From positions 8,944 through 72,943 of the forward strand of contig CAWIYI010000008.1 of NCBI GenBank assembly GCA_963840245.1: DNA of 64,000 nucleotides, written 5' to 3'. Position 1 is the first letter of the stretch. Each line of letters begins with the position of its first letter. The translations under genes and the position numbers were made by a program. The notes under the pieces were generated by a model. That model was not told where the DNA came from, searched no databases, and saw only the letters and a list, made by a program, of their open reading frames with translations. This DNA comes from Bog-473 sp963840245 (GTDB taxonomy: Bacteria > Actinomycetota > Acidimicrobiia > Acidimicrobiales > RAAP-2). Shown here one piece after another: positions 8,774-17,472 of the stretch.

Positions 8774-9438
8774 GTGCCCGGCGCCGACGAAGGGGGCCAC
8801 TCCCCCACTCTGCTCCATCAACTCCTCAGCGAGGCGCGTGCCGCTGGCTTCCTGGGCCCGGGACCGATCGAGCCCCAACTCGAGCACGCCGAAGGCTTCG
8901 GCACCATTGCGCGCCGCCTGGCGCCCGCTGGACCCATCAGCGCTCGTCGATCTCGGCTCGGGAGCAGGGCCTGCCCGGGCTGGTGGTGGCCGGCGACTGG
9001 CCCGAGGCCTCCGTGGTGCTGCTCGAGGTCAACGGTCGCCGGGCCGCTTTCCTACGCCGTGCGGTGGACCGTCTCGGACTTGCCCCCCGGGTGAGGTGCT
9101 CGAGGAACGGGCCGAGGTCTGCGGGCGCCAGGAGGGCCTACAGAGGCGGATTCGACGTGGCCCTGGCCCGATCCTTCGGACGCCCCGCCGTGGTGGCCGA
9201 GTGCGCGGCACCACTGCTCCGAGTCGGGGGTTGGCTGGTCGTCTCCGAACCTCCCCGGTCGGACGCCGAGACTGATCCGGGACCCCGCTGGCCGGCGACC
9301 GAGCTCCTCCAGTTCGGCCTGGAGCCCGCCGAGTTGATCCACGAGGACTTCGAGTACCGGACCCTCCGTCAGGTGGGCCCGTGCCCGGACCGCTTTCCCC
9401 GGCGAAACGGCGTCCCGGCCAAGCGACCCCTCTTCTGA
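8774..9438 (+). CDS. rsmG: 16S rRNA (guanine527-N7)-methyltransferase RsmG (frameshifted)
   Basis: SAM-dependent methyltransferase acting on 16S rRNA G527. It is readable only by joining frames: the N-terminus (LLHQLLSEARAAGFLGPGPI) from GTG 8774, the SAM-binding motif ALVDLGSGAG near 8950 in a second frame, then LVVAGDWPEASVVLLEVNGR and FDVALARSFGRPAVVAECAA in a third, ending KRPLF at 9438. A short local excursion at about 9095-9140 (EVLEERAEVCGRQ) suggests two compensating indels. The position between jag and parA is the normal one for rsmG. The total length of about 221 codons fits the family. Confidence 0.88.
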
Positions 9439-9530
9439 GCGCTTCCGACCCTTCCCGGAACGGCGGCCCGCTGGCCGGGCGGTACCGGAGAACGCCCATT
9501 GCGCCGGCCGGAGGATCGTTCGTCGGGCGG

Positions 9531-9546
9531 TGTTCCACGTGGAACC
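9531..9546. promoter_or_regulatory. parS centromere site 1
   Basis: TGTTCCACGTGGAACC closely matches the bacterial parS consensus TGTTTCACGTGAAACA, with the invariant CACGTG core. This is the ParB loading site, lying about 240 bases upstream of parA in the rsmG-parA gap (9439-9772). Confidence 0.9.
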
Positions 9547-9579
9547 AGGGTCCATCCGGCGGGAGGGCCCTCAACCCAA

Positions 9580-9595
9580 GGTTTCACGTGGAACA
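9580..9595. promoter_or_regulatory. parS centromere site 2
   Basis: GGTTTCACGTGGAACA is a second parS match, with its core 49 bases from that of site 1. The rest of the 334-base rsmG-parA gap shows no gene that I can support; the parA promoter must lie in or near it. Confidence 0.9.
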
Positions 9596-9772
9596 ATCGC
9601 AACCCTTGACCTCGGGACACCGGCAGGCCAGGATAGGCCGGTGCGGCGGCGATCCGGAGTTCCTACCTGATGCGCATCAGGCGCAGGGAGAAGGACCACT
9701 CCGAGAAAGCTGAAACATGGGCAGCCGGCGGTCCTCTCCGACGACCAGGGGGGATCCCGCCCTCCGGATCCG

Positions 9773-11037
9773 GTGACGACCCTGATCACGGAGCCGGCCC
9801 CGGCCGCCCCCGACACGGTCGCCCCGGCGGAGCCGGCCGCTGCTGCCCCTCCCCCGGGGAATGCTCCGGCCGCCGAGAGCGCCCAGCCCGCTCCGGCCGC
9901 CGAGACGCCTCCGGCGGCTCCAGACGGGCCCATGGGCCAGGCCGAGGCCGCCGTGGCTGCCCCACCGGCTCAGAACGGTCCGTCGGCCCCCGCCGCGCCT
10001 GTCGCCGAGTCTGTCCACCCGGATGCGCCCACCACGGCCTCTGCGGCCCCGGCGGCGGAGCCCCGAGCCGGAGAAGCGGAGCCCCGAGCCGGAGAACCGG
10101 CGGCGAGCGCCGCGGCTGCCCCGGCGGTGGTCACCGAACCGGATCCCGCTGAGGCCCCCACCGCCGCACCCGTCCCGCCGGTCAAGGCCACCATGCGCCC
10201 CCCGTCCGTCGGGGACGACGCCACGGAGCTGTTGAACGGATCGAAGCCGACCCCCCGGGAGCTCCCCAGGGTCATCGCCATCGCCAACCAGAAGGGCGGC
10301 GTCGGGAAGACCACCACGACGGTCAACCTCGGAGCGGCCCTGGCCGAGCTGGATTACCGGGTGCTCGTGGTCGACCTGGACCCCCAGGGCAACGCCACGA
10401 CCGGTCTCGGCGTGGAGGCCCGGAACTTCGAGCTCTCCATGTACGACGTCATCATGCGGGATCAGCCGCTGGAAGACTGCATCGAGCCGACCAGCGTCAA
10501 GAACCTCTTCGCGGCCCCGGCCACGATCGACCTGGCCGGCGTCGAGATCGAGCTCGTCCCGGCCTTCAGCCGGGAGCTCAAACTGAAGCGGGCCATCGAC
10601 ACCGTCGTGGACGACTTCGACTTCGTCCTGATCGACTGCCCGCCCTCGCTGGGTCTCATCACCGTCAACGGGCTCGCGGCCGCTGACGAGGTGCTCGTTC
10701 CGATCCAGTGCGAGTACTACGCCCTCGAGGGTCTGAGCCAGTTGCTGCGCAACGTCAATCTGGTCTCGACCAACCTGAACGAGAACCTCGAGGTGACGAC
10801 GATCGTGCTGACCATGTACGACGCCCGGACCCGTCTCTCCGTCGACGTGGCCAACGAGGTCCGCGAGCACTTCTCGGACGGGTCTGCCGTTCCGTGATCC
10901 CCCGCACGGTCCGCCTCTCCGAAGCACCCTCTTTCGGCCAGCCGATCACGGTGTTCGATCCTGCCTCGCGGGGGGCCGTGGCCTACCGCGAGCTGGCCAA
11001 GGAGGTGAGCAATGGCGCGCCGCAGCGGTCTCGGTAA
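9773..11037 (+). CDS. parA: Chromosome-partitioning ATPase ParA (frameshifted near the end)
   Basis: Deviant Walker ATPase that segregates origins with ParB. The core begins RVIAIANQKGGVGKTTTTVN (deviant Walker A), then VLVVDLDPQGNATTGLG, FDFVLIDCPPSLG, and the C-terminal helix region IPRTVRLSEAPSFGQPI in a different frame. The shift lies near 10883, where EHFSD should continue into VCRSVIPRTVR. From GTG 9773 the core is preceded by about 160 Ala/Pro/Glu-rich residues that look disordered, including a tandem AEPRAGE repeat. An in-frame ATG at 10193 with AAGG just upstream would give a conventional 281-residue ParA, so the start is uncertain. The end overlaps parB by 26 bases. Confidence 0.92.
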
Positions 11038-11965
11038 GGGCCTCAGTGCCTTGATCCCGAGTGAGTCGACGGGGGAGTCCGACTCCCCGCTCCGGGTCGT
11101 GCCCATTTCGCACATCCGGCCCAACGCCTTTCAGCCCCGGAGCCACTTCGACGAGGAGTCCATGGGAGCGCTGGCCGCCTCCATCCGTGAGGTGGGGCTC
11201 CTCCAGCCGGTGTTGGTGCGTCAGCTCGAGGACGAGGAAGACAGCTACGAGCTCATTGCGGGGGAGCGACGTTGGCGTGCGGCGCGGCGCGCCGGACTGC
11301 AGACGATCCCCGTCCTGGTCCAGGTGGCCGACGATGTGGCCAGCCTGGAGCAGGCGCTGGTCGAGAACCTCCACCGGGTGGACCTCAACGCCCTGGAGGA
11401 AGCCGCCGCCTACCAGCAGCTCATCGACGAGTTCGGCTTGACCCACGAGCAGGTGGCGACCCGGATGGGCAAGGGCCGGGCGACGGTGACCAACACCCTG
11501 CGGCTCTTGCAGCTGCCGGCGGGAGCCCAACGGGCCCTGGCCGAGCGCACCATCTCGGCGGGCCATGCCCGCGCCCTGCTCGGGACGCCCGACCGGGCCT
11601 GGCAGGAGAAGCTGGTCGAGCGGGTGGTCGAAGAGGGTTTGACGGTTCGTGCCGTGGAGGACCTGGTGCGGCAGGGGGGCTCCGAGCTCAGGGTCGTCCC
11701 CGATGAGCCGGACACCCCGGCCGAACCTCCGCCGGCCAAGGGTAGTACCTCAGGTACTACTGAACCGGGCGTGCGCCGGGCCTCCGTGCGCAAGCTGCCG
11801 GAGCCCGGCGTGCTCGAGCTCGAGGACCTCCTGTCGACCCACCTGAACACGCGGGTCAAGGTCGACATCCAGAACCGGCGGGGCCGCCTGGTGGTGGAAT
11901 TCGCCACGCTCGAGGACCTCGAGCGGATCTACCGCGCCATGGTCGGTGACGGCGGCGTCGCATAG
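11012..11965 (+). CDS. parB: Chromosome-partitioning protein ParB
   Basis: CTP-dependent clamp that loads at parS. It has 317 residues. The N-terminal box RRSGLGKGLSALIP (the ParA-stimulating end) is followed by the CTP-binding region with ELIAGERRWRAAR and VENLHRVDLNALEEAAAYQQ, a helix-turn-helix region (THEQVATRMGKGRATVTNTL), and a C-terminal dimerisation domain ending RIYRAMVGDG. The start overlaps the parA end. A perfect 9-base inverted repeat lies inside the linker-coding part (11742-11760). The gene is intact. Confidence 0.96.
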   Translation: MARRSGLGKGLSALIPSESTGESDSPLRVVPISHIRPNAFQPRSHFDEESMGALAASIREVGLLQPVLVRQLEDEEDSYELIAGERRWRAARRAGLQTIPVLVQVADDVASLEQALVENLHRVDLNALEEAAAYQQLIDEFGLTHEQVATRMGKGRATVTNTLRLLQLPAGAQRALAERTISAGHARALLGTPDRAWQEKLVERVVEEGLTVRAVEDLVRQGGSELRVVPDEPDTPAEPPPAKGSTSGTTEPGVRRASVRKLPEPGVLELEDLLSTHLNTRVKVDIQNRRGRLVVEFATLEDLERIYRAMVGDGGVA

Positions 11966-12136
11966 TTCACACAACCGTCAAGGGGCGGTACAGCTTCATC
12001 CACAACCTGTGCATGACCTTGTGGATTGTCACCCTGTTCATCTGCCGGAAGCATTGATCGCGTAACCATCACCCGCGGGCCATCGGGATGCCAGATCGGC
12101 ACCGGGGCAGCGGGGCCTGGGATCGATTACTGGTAA
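11966..12136. other. parB / cwlM convergent gap with DnaA-box-like sequences
   Basis: The 171-base convergent gap contains TCATCCACA at 11996-12004 (one mismatch to TTATCCACA) and TGTGGATTG at 12020-12028 (two mismatches, opposite strand). A short inverted repeat GATTAC/GTAATC at 12125-12138 overlaps the cwlM stop and might aid termination. No gene is seen. Confidence 0.45.
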
Positions 12137-13108
12137 TCAGTCCCAGGAGGCGTCGGCCCAGCGGCCGAGCGCGGCGGCCAGGGCCGCGGCCAGGGAGGGC
12201 GTACCCTTCGACCACGGCGCGGGCCGGGCCCACCTCGATGAGCACGGCGGGCATCCGCGTCTCGCGCAGGAGGGGCACCGACATGCCGTGGGCGCCGGCG
12301 TCGGTGACGCCCAGGGCCTCGGGGACCCCGGCCTGGACCAGCTCGGCCAGCCGGCGCCCGCCCAGCGACTCGTCGTGGCGCCCGGACCAGAAGGCGGTCC
12401 GGCAACCTGAGGACGAGGGATTGAGCCGAGCCCGACGAAGACGTCGACCTCGAGCTCGTTGGCCTCCTTGGCCTGGACGGCGTCGTCGGGGTGGTGCAAC
12501 TCGGTCACCCGGATGCCCCCCCAGGTCAGCCGGCGGTGGAGCGCGCCGGTGACGCTGCCCAGGCCCCCGCCCTCGCCCACGGCCACGTGGCGGCCCCGCA
12601 AGGTGGGCGGGGCGTCGCGCAGGGCGGCCCGCGCCCGTACCGCCGAGACCAGCTCGGGCGCGTGGTGGCGGCTCTCCAGGCGAACGAGCTCCTCGAGGGT
12701 GGCGCCGCCCACGATGCCGTCGACCGGGAGGCCGGCGTTGCGCTGGAACTCCCCGAGGGCCTGCGCGGTGGCGTCACCGAAGATCCCGTCCACCCGGCCC
12801 GTGTCGAAACCCAGCGTGCACAGGCGCTGCTGCAGCTCGGCGACGTCGTCACCCCGCAGCATCGGTGTCCGCCGGTACAAGAAGCGGTCGCCCATTCGGA
12901 AACCGGCCTCCACCAGGGTGTTCCAGGTCTGGAGGCCGCAGACGCCGTCGACGCGCAGGCCGCGCAGGCGCTGGAAGGCCTCGAGCGCGGCCCGGGTGCC
13001 CGGGCCGAAGATGCCGTCGGCGTCGACGGGCGCACCCGGGAGGATGGCGGTCAGGCGGTGCTGGACGTCGGAGACCGCGTCACCACGGTCGCCGACGGCG
13101 AGGGGCAG
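12137..13108 (-). CDS. cwlM: CwlM-like peptidoglycan-binding protein with degenerate amidase_3 domain (frameshifted)
   Basis: Two peptidoglycan-binding repeats (VDADGIFGPGTRAALEAFQR and VDGIFGDATAQALGEFQRNA) precede an N-acetylmuramoyl-L-alanine-amidase-like domain. Where active enzymes have DPGHGG this protein reads VAVGEGGG, so the first zinc ligand is missing; the later RMPAVLIEVG block survives. In mycobacteria the homologue at this locus, CwlM, is an essential regulator of MurA and not a hydrolase, and the order cwlM-trxA-trxB matches. Frames shift at about 12420 and again near 12200. No ATG, GTG or TTG start fits; CTG at 13108, just after the trxA stop, is the best in-frame candidate. 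Distant starts inside trxA are less likely. Confidence 0.78.
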   Translation of the reverse strand: MPLAVGDRGDAVSDVQHRLTAILPGAPVDADGIFGPGTRAALEAFQRLRGLRVDGVCGLQTWNTLVEAGFRMGDRFLYRRTPMLRGDDVAELQQRLCTLGFDTGRVDGIFGDATAQALGEFQRNAGLPVDGIVGGATLEELVRLESRHHAPELVSAVRARAALRDAPPTLRGRHVAVGEGGGLGSVTGALHRRLTWGGIRVTELHHPDDAVQAKEANELEVDVFVGLGSIPRPQVAGPPSGPGATTSRWAGAGWPSWSRPGSPRPWASPTPAPTACRCPSCARRGCPPCSSRWARPAPWSKGTPSLAAALAAALGRWADASWD

Positions 13109-13110
13109 GC

Positions 13111-13438
13111 CTACAGGTAGGCCGAGATCTCCTCGAGCAGCTGGCCCTTGGGCTTCGCCCCGATCAGGCGCACCTGGGGCTCCCCGTCCTTGAACAGGAT
13201 CAGCGTCGGGATGCTCATCACGTCGAAGCGACGGGTCACGTCCAGGTTGTCGTCGATGTTGAGCTTGACGATCTCGGATCTTGCCCGCCTGCTCCTCCGC
13301 GATCTCCTCGAGGACCGGCGTGATCATCTTGCACGGGCCACACCACTCTGCCCAGAAGTCCACCAGGACGGGGACGTCCGAAGCCTTGACATGCTCGTCA
13401 AAGGTAGCGTCGGTCAGGCTCTCGATCTTCTCACTCAT
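13111..13438 (-). CDS. trxA: Thioredoxin (frameshifted)
   Basis: Small disulfide reductase. From ATG 13438: VLVDFWAEWCGPCKMITPVL with the WCGPC active site at about residues 31-35, then after an extra base near 13276 the sequence resumes in the next frame with the cis-proline region and ends LIGAKPKGQLLEEISAYL at 13111. Restoring the frame gives about 108 residues, normal for thioredoxin. The extra base makes it look fused to the downstream cwlM. It lies between trxB (upstream) and cwlM (downstream), as in mycobacteria. Confidence 0.92.
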
Positions 13439-13490
13439 CGCATCTCCTTGTCAGCGGGTGCAACGCCGACCCGCCCCGTTCTGTTCCCGG

Positions 13491-14454
13491 CTATTCGCCG
13501 CGGGCCTCCAACCAGCGCTCGGCGTCCATGGCGGCCATGCAGCCCGACCCGGCTGAGGTGATGGCCTGGCGGTAGTAGTGGTCCTGCACGTCGCCGCAGG
13601 CGAAGATCCCGTCGACGCTGGTGCGGGACGTGCTGTCGAACGTGCGGACGTAGCCCATCTCGTCGAGTTCGAGCTGGCCCTTGACGAGCGTGGTGTTGGG
13701 CTCGTGGCCGATGGCGACGAAGAGCCCGGTTGCATCGAGCTCGGAGGCCTCGCCGCTGACCGTGTTCCGGAGGCGCACGCCGCTGACCTTGGTGTCCCCG
13801 AGGACGTCGGTGATGACGGAGTTCCACGAGAACGTCGATCTTGGGGTTGGCGAAGGCCCGCTCCTGCATGATCTTGGAGGCCCGCAGCTCGTCGCGCCGG
13901 TGGATGACCGTGACCTTGGACCCGAAGCGCGCCAGGAAGAGGGCTTCTTCCATGGCGGAGTCCCCGCCGCCTGCCACGGCGATGTGCTGGTCGCGGAAGA
14001 AGAAGCCGTCACAGGTGGCGCAGGTGGACACGCCGTAGCCGAGCAGGCGCTTCTCGTTGGGCACGTCGAGCATGAGCGAGCGGGCCCCGGTGGCCACGAT
14101 CAGCGTGTTGGCCAGCACCGTCGGCTCGTCCGCGTCGGGGTCGCCCACCCAGACCTTGAAGGGCCAGTCCGTGCTCTCGATCCGGCTGACCTTGGCCGTG
14201 CGCAGCTCGGCATCGAAGCGCAGGGCCTGTGCCCGCATGGTGCCCATGAGCTCGGGACCCAAGATCCCGTCGACGAAGCCGGGGTAGTTCTCGACCTCGG
14301 TGGTCAGCATCAGCTGGCCCCCGGGCTGGTCGGTCGTCGAGGAGGGCTCACCCTCGATCACGAGCGGCTCGAGCTGGGCCCGCGCCGTGTAGAGGGCGGC
14401 GGTCAGCCCGGCCGGCCCGCTCCCGATGATGACGACCTTGCGGCGCTCAGGCAT
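13491..14454 (-). CDS. trxB: Thioredoxin reductase (frameshifted)
   Basis: FAD/NADPH flavoenzyme that reduces the adjacent thioredoxin. From ATG 14454: FAD-binding VVIIGSGPAGLTAALYTARA, the redox motif CATC in GVSTCATCDGFFF, NADPH-binding GGGDSAMEEALFLARFG, and the C-terminal FAD motif GIFACGDVQDHYYRQ followed by AITSAGSGCMAAMDAERWL. One extra base near 13828 (codons for KIDVL then WNSVITDVLG) shifts the frame. The corrected length of 321 codons is normal. It is 52 bases upstream of trxA. Confidence 0.94.
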
Positions 14455-14749
14455 CGGGCGGCAGGCCACGTCGCGAGTAGAGAACGGCGCCGACCGCACA
14501 GAAGATGAGCCCGAGCACGATGTAGGAGGCCCAGATCCGGTGTCCCGCGATGGTGGTCAGGCGGATGAAGCCCACGCAGAAGAGCACGACGACCGTGATG
14601 CCGATGACGGCGATGATCACCCCGAAGACGATGCCCCGGGCCGCGACGATGGCAGGCCGGATGGCCTTGTCGTTGACGGTGGCCACCACCGTGTCGACCG
14701 CGTCGAGGGCCCGATCCGACAGAGCGTCGGCGACATCGTTCTCAGCCAC
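14447..14749 (-). CDS. Small two-helix membrane protein, unknown function
   Basis: A 100-residue protein from GTG 14749. The N-terminal 35 residues are polar (AENDVADALSDRALDAVDTV) and are followed by two strong membrane spans, GIVFGVIIAVIGITVVVLFC and IWASYIVLGLIFCAVGAVLY, with a short basic tail. It overlaps the start of trxB by eight bases, so it heads the trxB-trxA-cwlM unit. I do not recognise the family; some phage-holin-type and DUF families have the same two-helix layout. Function is unknown. Confidence 0.65.
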   Translation of the reverse strand: MAENDVADALSDRALDAVDTVVATVNDKAIRPAIVAARGIVFGVIIAVIGITVVVLFCVGFIRLTTIAGHRIWASYIVLGLIFCAVGAVLYSRRGLPPDA

Positions 14750-14759
14750 GGCGTGGAGA

Positions 14760-15621
14760 CTACTCGGCGGTCCCGGCCGTCCTGGCAGGCACGACGTAAC
14801 AGACGCCCACCGTGTTCGGCCCGGCATGGGTGCCGACCACCGGGCCGAGGTCGACGGGCACCAGCGGGTGCTCGGTGGCGATGCCGGCCAGGGAGGCCAT
14901 GACGTCGGCGAAGTCGTCGCAGGCGCCGTCGGCCACGGCGATGCGCTCGAGGGGCGCTTCGGCCGTCACCTTGGCCGTCATGTAGGCCAGCGCCCGGGTC
15001 CGGGTCCGCTGTTTGGACTCCTCGGCCACCTCGCCGTCCTTGAGCTGGATGACGGGCTTGATGTTGAGGAGCGAGCCGACGCAGGGCCCGGGCACCGCCG
15101 ATGCGCCCCCCACGCTGCAGGTGCTCGAGCCCACCCAGCACCCCGTAGATGCGGGTGCGTGGGATGCGGTCCTCGGTGGCCGCCACCAGGTCCTCCATGG
15201 AGGCGCCTGCTGCCGCGTCCTCGGCGGCGGCGATGACGAGGAGGCCCTGGCCCATGGTCAGCGAGAAGGTGTCGATGACGCGGACCGGGATCGACGTGAA
15301 GGTGTCGGCTGCCGTGACCGCCGAGCCGTAGGTGCCCGACACCTTGGAGGAGATGGTCAGGCAGAGGACAGCGTCGGCCCCCTCGTCTGCGGCCTCTTGG
15401 AAGGCGGCCTGGAAGGCGCCGGGGGAGGGCGCGGCGGTCTGGGGCAGGTCGCCCTTGCCGCGGCAGCGCTCCCAGAACTCGGTCGGGGTGAGCTGGCGGC
15501 GGTCCTCGAGCTCCTCGGTGCCGAAGCGGATGGTCAGCGGCACCACGGTGACGTTGTGCTCCTTGACGAGCTGGTCGGTCAGGTCGCAGGCACTGTCGGT
15601 GACGATGTGGACGCCGGGCAT
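14760..15621 (-). CDS. DegV family fatty-acid-binding protein (frameshifted)
   Basis: DegV proteins bind a fatty acid and in some bacteria deliver it to fatty-acid kinase. From ATG 15621: HIVTDSACDLTDQLVKEHNV (the DegV N-terminus, with the TDSACDL motif), VVPLTIRFGTEELEDR, LTISSKVSGTYGSAVTAA, and VIDTFSLTMGQGLLVIAAAE. An extra base near 15098 breaks RGGRIGGASAVPGPCVGSLL, after which the frame continues IKPVIQLKDGEVAEESKQRT to the stop at 14760. Corrected length is about 287 codons, normal. It lies 10 bases upstream of the small membrane gene. Confidence 0.88.
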
Positions 15622-15781
15622 GCAGCGAGTCTGCCACCTGCGGCCTCGGGGGGCTGGAGTTTTCCCGGAGCCGCGCCTGCTCCGAGGGCCAGAGGCGGCG
15701 CACGGCGGAGAAAGGGGGCCTGGCCTCCGCGAACTCTGCACGAGTTTGCGCGGAGTTCGGGCCGAATCCACCCTCCGACGT

Positions 15782-17470
15782 TCAGGCGCCCCGCGTGGCC
15801 CCGAGCGGGCCGACGGGCCCGACGGGCCGGCTGCGGCCGAGCGGCCCTGCCGGTGGGGGACGTCGGTGGGTGTCGTGGCGCCGGCCCAGCCAGACGACCA
15901 CCGCCCAGAACGTCAGGCCCCCGGCGACCACGGACCCGACCACCCGGGCCGACAACGCGGGGATGGTGGTGGACGCCGAGAGGTTGGACACGACCAGCAC
16001 CACCACGGCCATGGGCACGGAGGCGATGAGCACACGGACGAGCGGCGCCCAGGTCTCGCGCTCGGCCAGGCGCCCGAACCACTGGCGGAAGACGGCCAGG
16101 GCGAGCACCGCCGCCACCGTGTAGGCGATCGACAGCGACAGGGCGAGGCCGCGCACGCCGAGCGGGCGGACCAGGAGCACGGCCAGGACGATGTTGAGCC
16201 CGTTCTCCACCAGGTAGAGGTAGAAGGCGACCCTGGTGCGCTGCATCGCCTGCAGCACCCGCACCAGGTAGAGGTAGGTGCAGAACCCGGGCAGGCCGAG
16301 GGCGAACATGGCCAGCGCGGCGCCGGTGGTGGCCGTCTCGGCCGGGGTGCTGTGGCCGTTGCCGAGCAACAGCGCCACCGCGGGCTTGGCCAGGAGCAGC
16401 ATGCCGACGGCGGACGGGATGATGAGGGCGAGGACGGCCCGCAGGCCGCCGCTCATGCGCTGGAGGAAGGCGGTCCGCTGCCCGGTCGACCAGCGCTCGG
16501 CCAGGTCGGGGGTGACGACCGACATCACCGTCACCGCGATGATGCCGTAGGGCAACTGGAAGAAGGCGTAGGCGTAGGTGTACGACGACACGGGGTCGGG
16601 GCCGGCCACGCTTCCGGCCAGGATGGTCACCACGAAGAGCGCGATCTGGTTGGCCAGCACGAAGCCGAACGTCCAACCGCCCAGGCGGGTCACGGCGCGC
16701 AGCGCCTCGTCACGTGGGTTCCAGTTCCAGCGCAGCAGCCCGAGGTCGGCGCGGCGCAGGCTCGGGATCAGCGCCACGCCCTGGAGCACCACCCCGAGCG
16801 AGGTGCCGAGCCCGAGGAGGATGAGCTCCGACCGGTGGTCCTGCACCCCGGCCAGCGATGCGCCGCGGCCGCCGGCCCACAGCCCGAACCAGACCAGGAT
16901 GCCGATGCAGACGACGTTGTTGACGATGGGGGCCCAGGCCACGGCGATGAAACGGCGCCGCGTGTTGAGCAGCGCGGCCGCCAGCGCGAAGAGGCCGTAG
17001 GCGGCGATCTGGATCACGAACCAGCGCAGGAACCCGGTGGCCACGGCGCGCTCCATGACGACGCGGTGGACCTGGGCGGAGCCGGCGTGCGTGTCGAGCA
17101 CGGTGAGGGCGTCGATGAGGAACGGCGCGGCGACCAGCGCCGCCACCGTCGTCACGAGGAGGACCACCACCGAGACGGTGAGCACGGCGGAGATGGACTC
17201 GAAGGCCTCGCTCTCGGACTTGTTGGCCAGCCGGTCGACGAAGACGGGGATGAACGTGGCCGAGAGGACGCCGCCCAGCACGACGTCGTAGAGCATGTTG
17301 GGCGTGGTGTTGGCCAGGTTGTAGGAGTCGGCCAGCAGGGTCTGGCCGAGCGCCCAGGCCAGAGCGACGAAGCGGAGCAGCCCGGTGACGCGCGAGACGC
17401 CGGTGCCGACGGCCACGTAGGCGGCCGACGTCCGCAGCGGCAGGGTGCGGGCCCGGCGGGCGGTGGCCAC
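15782..17470 (-). CDS. murJ: Lipid II flippase MurJ (MviN family)
   Basis: Integral membrane flippase that moves lipid II outward for peptidoglycan synthesis. The 562 residues are almost entirely membrane-spanning with about 14 helices. The hallmark N-terminus is present: GVSRVTGLLRFVALAWALGQ, then NLANTTPNMLYDVVLGGVLS and TFIPVFVDRL. The tail is a short basic/proline-rich stretch. GTG 17470 is chosen because it falls three bases after the stop of the upstream DUF6049 gene; an in-frame ATG at 17524 would overlap that gene by 52 bases. The neighbours match mycobacteria (pcnA, DUF6049, mviN). The gene is intact. Confidence 0.92.
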   Translation of the reverse strand: MATARRARTLPLRTSAAYVAVGTGVSRVTGLLRFVALAWALGQTLLADSYNLANTTPNMLYDVVLGGVLSATFIPVFVDRLANKSESEAFESISAVLTVSVVVLLVTTVAALVAAPFLIDALTVLDTHAGSAQVHRVVMERAVATGFLRWFVIQIAAYGLFALAAALLNTRRRFIAVAWAPIVNNVVCIGILVWFGLWAGGRGASLAGVQDHRSELILLGLGTSLGVVLQGVALIPSLRRADLGLLRWNWNPRDEALRAVTRLGGWTFGFVLANQIALFVVTILAGSVAGPDPVSSYTYAYAFFQLPYGIIAVTVMSVVTPDLAERWSTGQRTAFLQRMSGGLRAVLALIIPSAVGMLLLAKPAVALLLGNGHSTPAETATTGAALAMFALGLPGFCTYLYLVRVLQAMQRTRVAFYLYLVENGLNIVLAVLLVRPLGVRGLALSLSIAYTVAAVLALAVFRQWFGRLAERETWAPLVRVLIASVPMAVVVLVVSNLSASTTIPALSARVVGSVVAGGLTFWAVVVWLGRRHDTHRRPPPAGPLGRSRPVGPVGPLGATRGA

Positions 17471-17472
17471 GG

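Noticed and set aside
12137..13438. Apparent thioredoxin-amidase fusion
   Set aside because: An extra base near 13276 in trxA joins the frames; the proper thioredoxin C-terminus and stop (13111) exist in the next frame.
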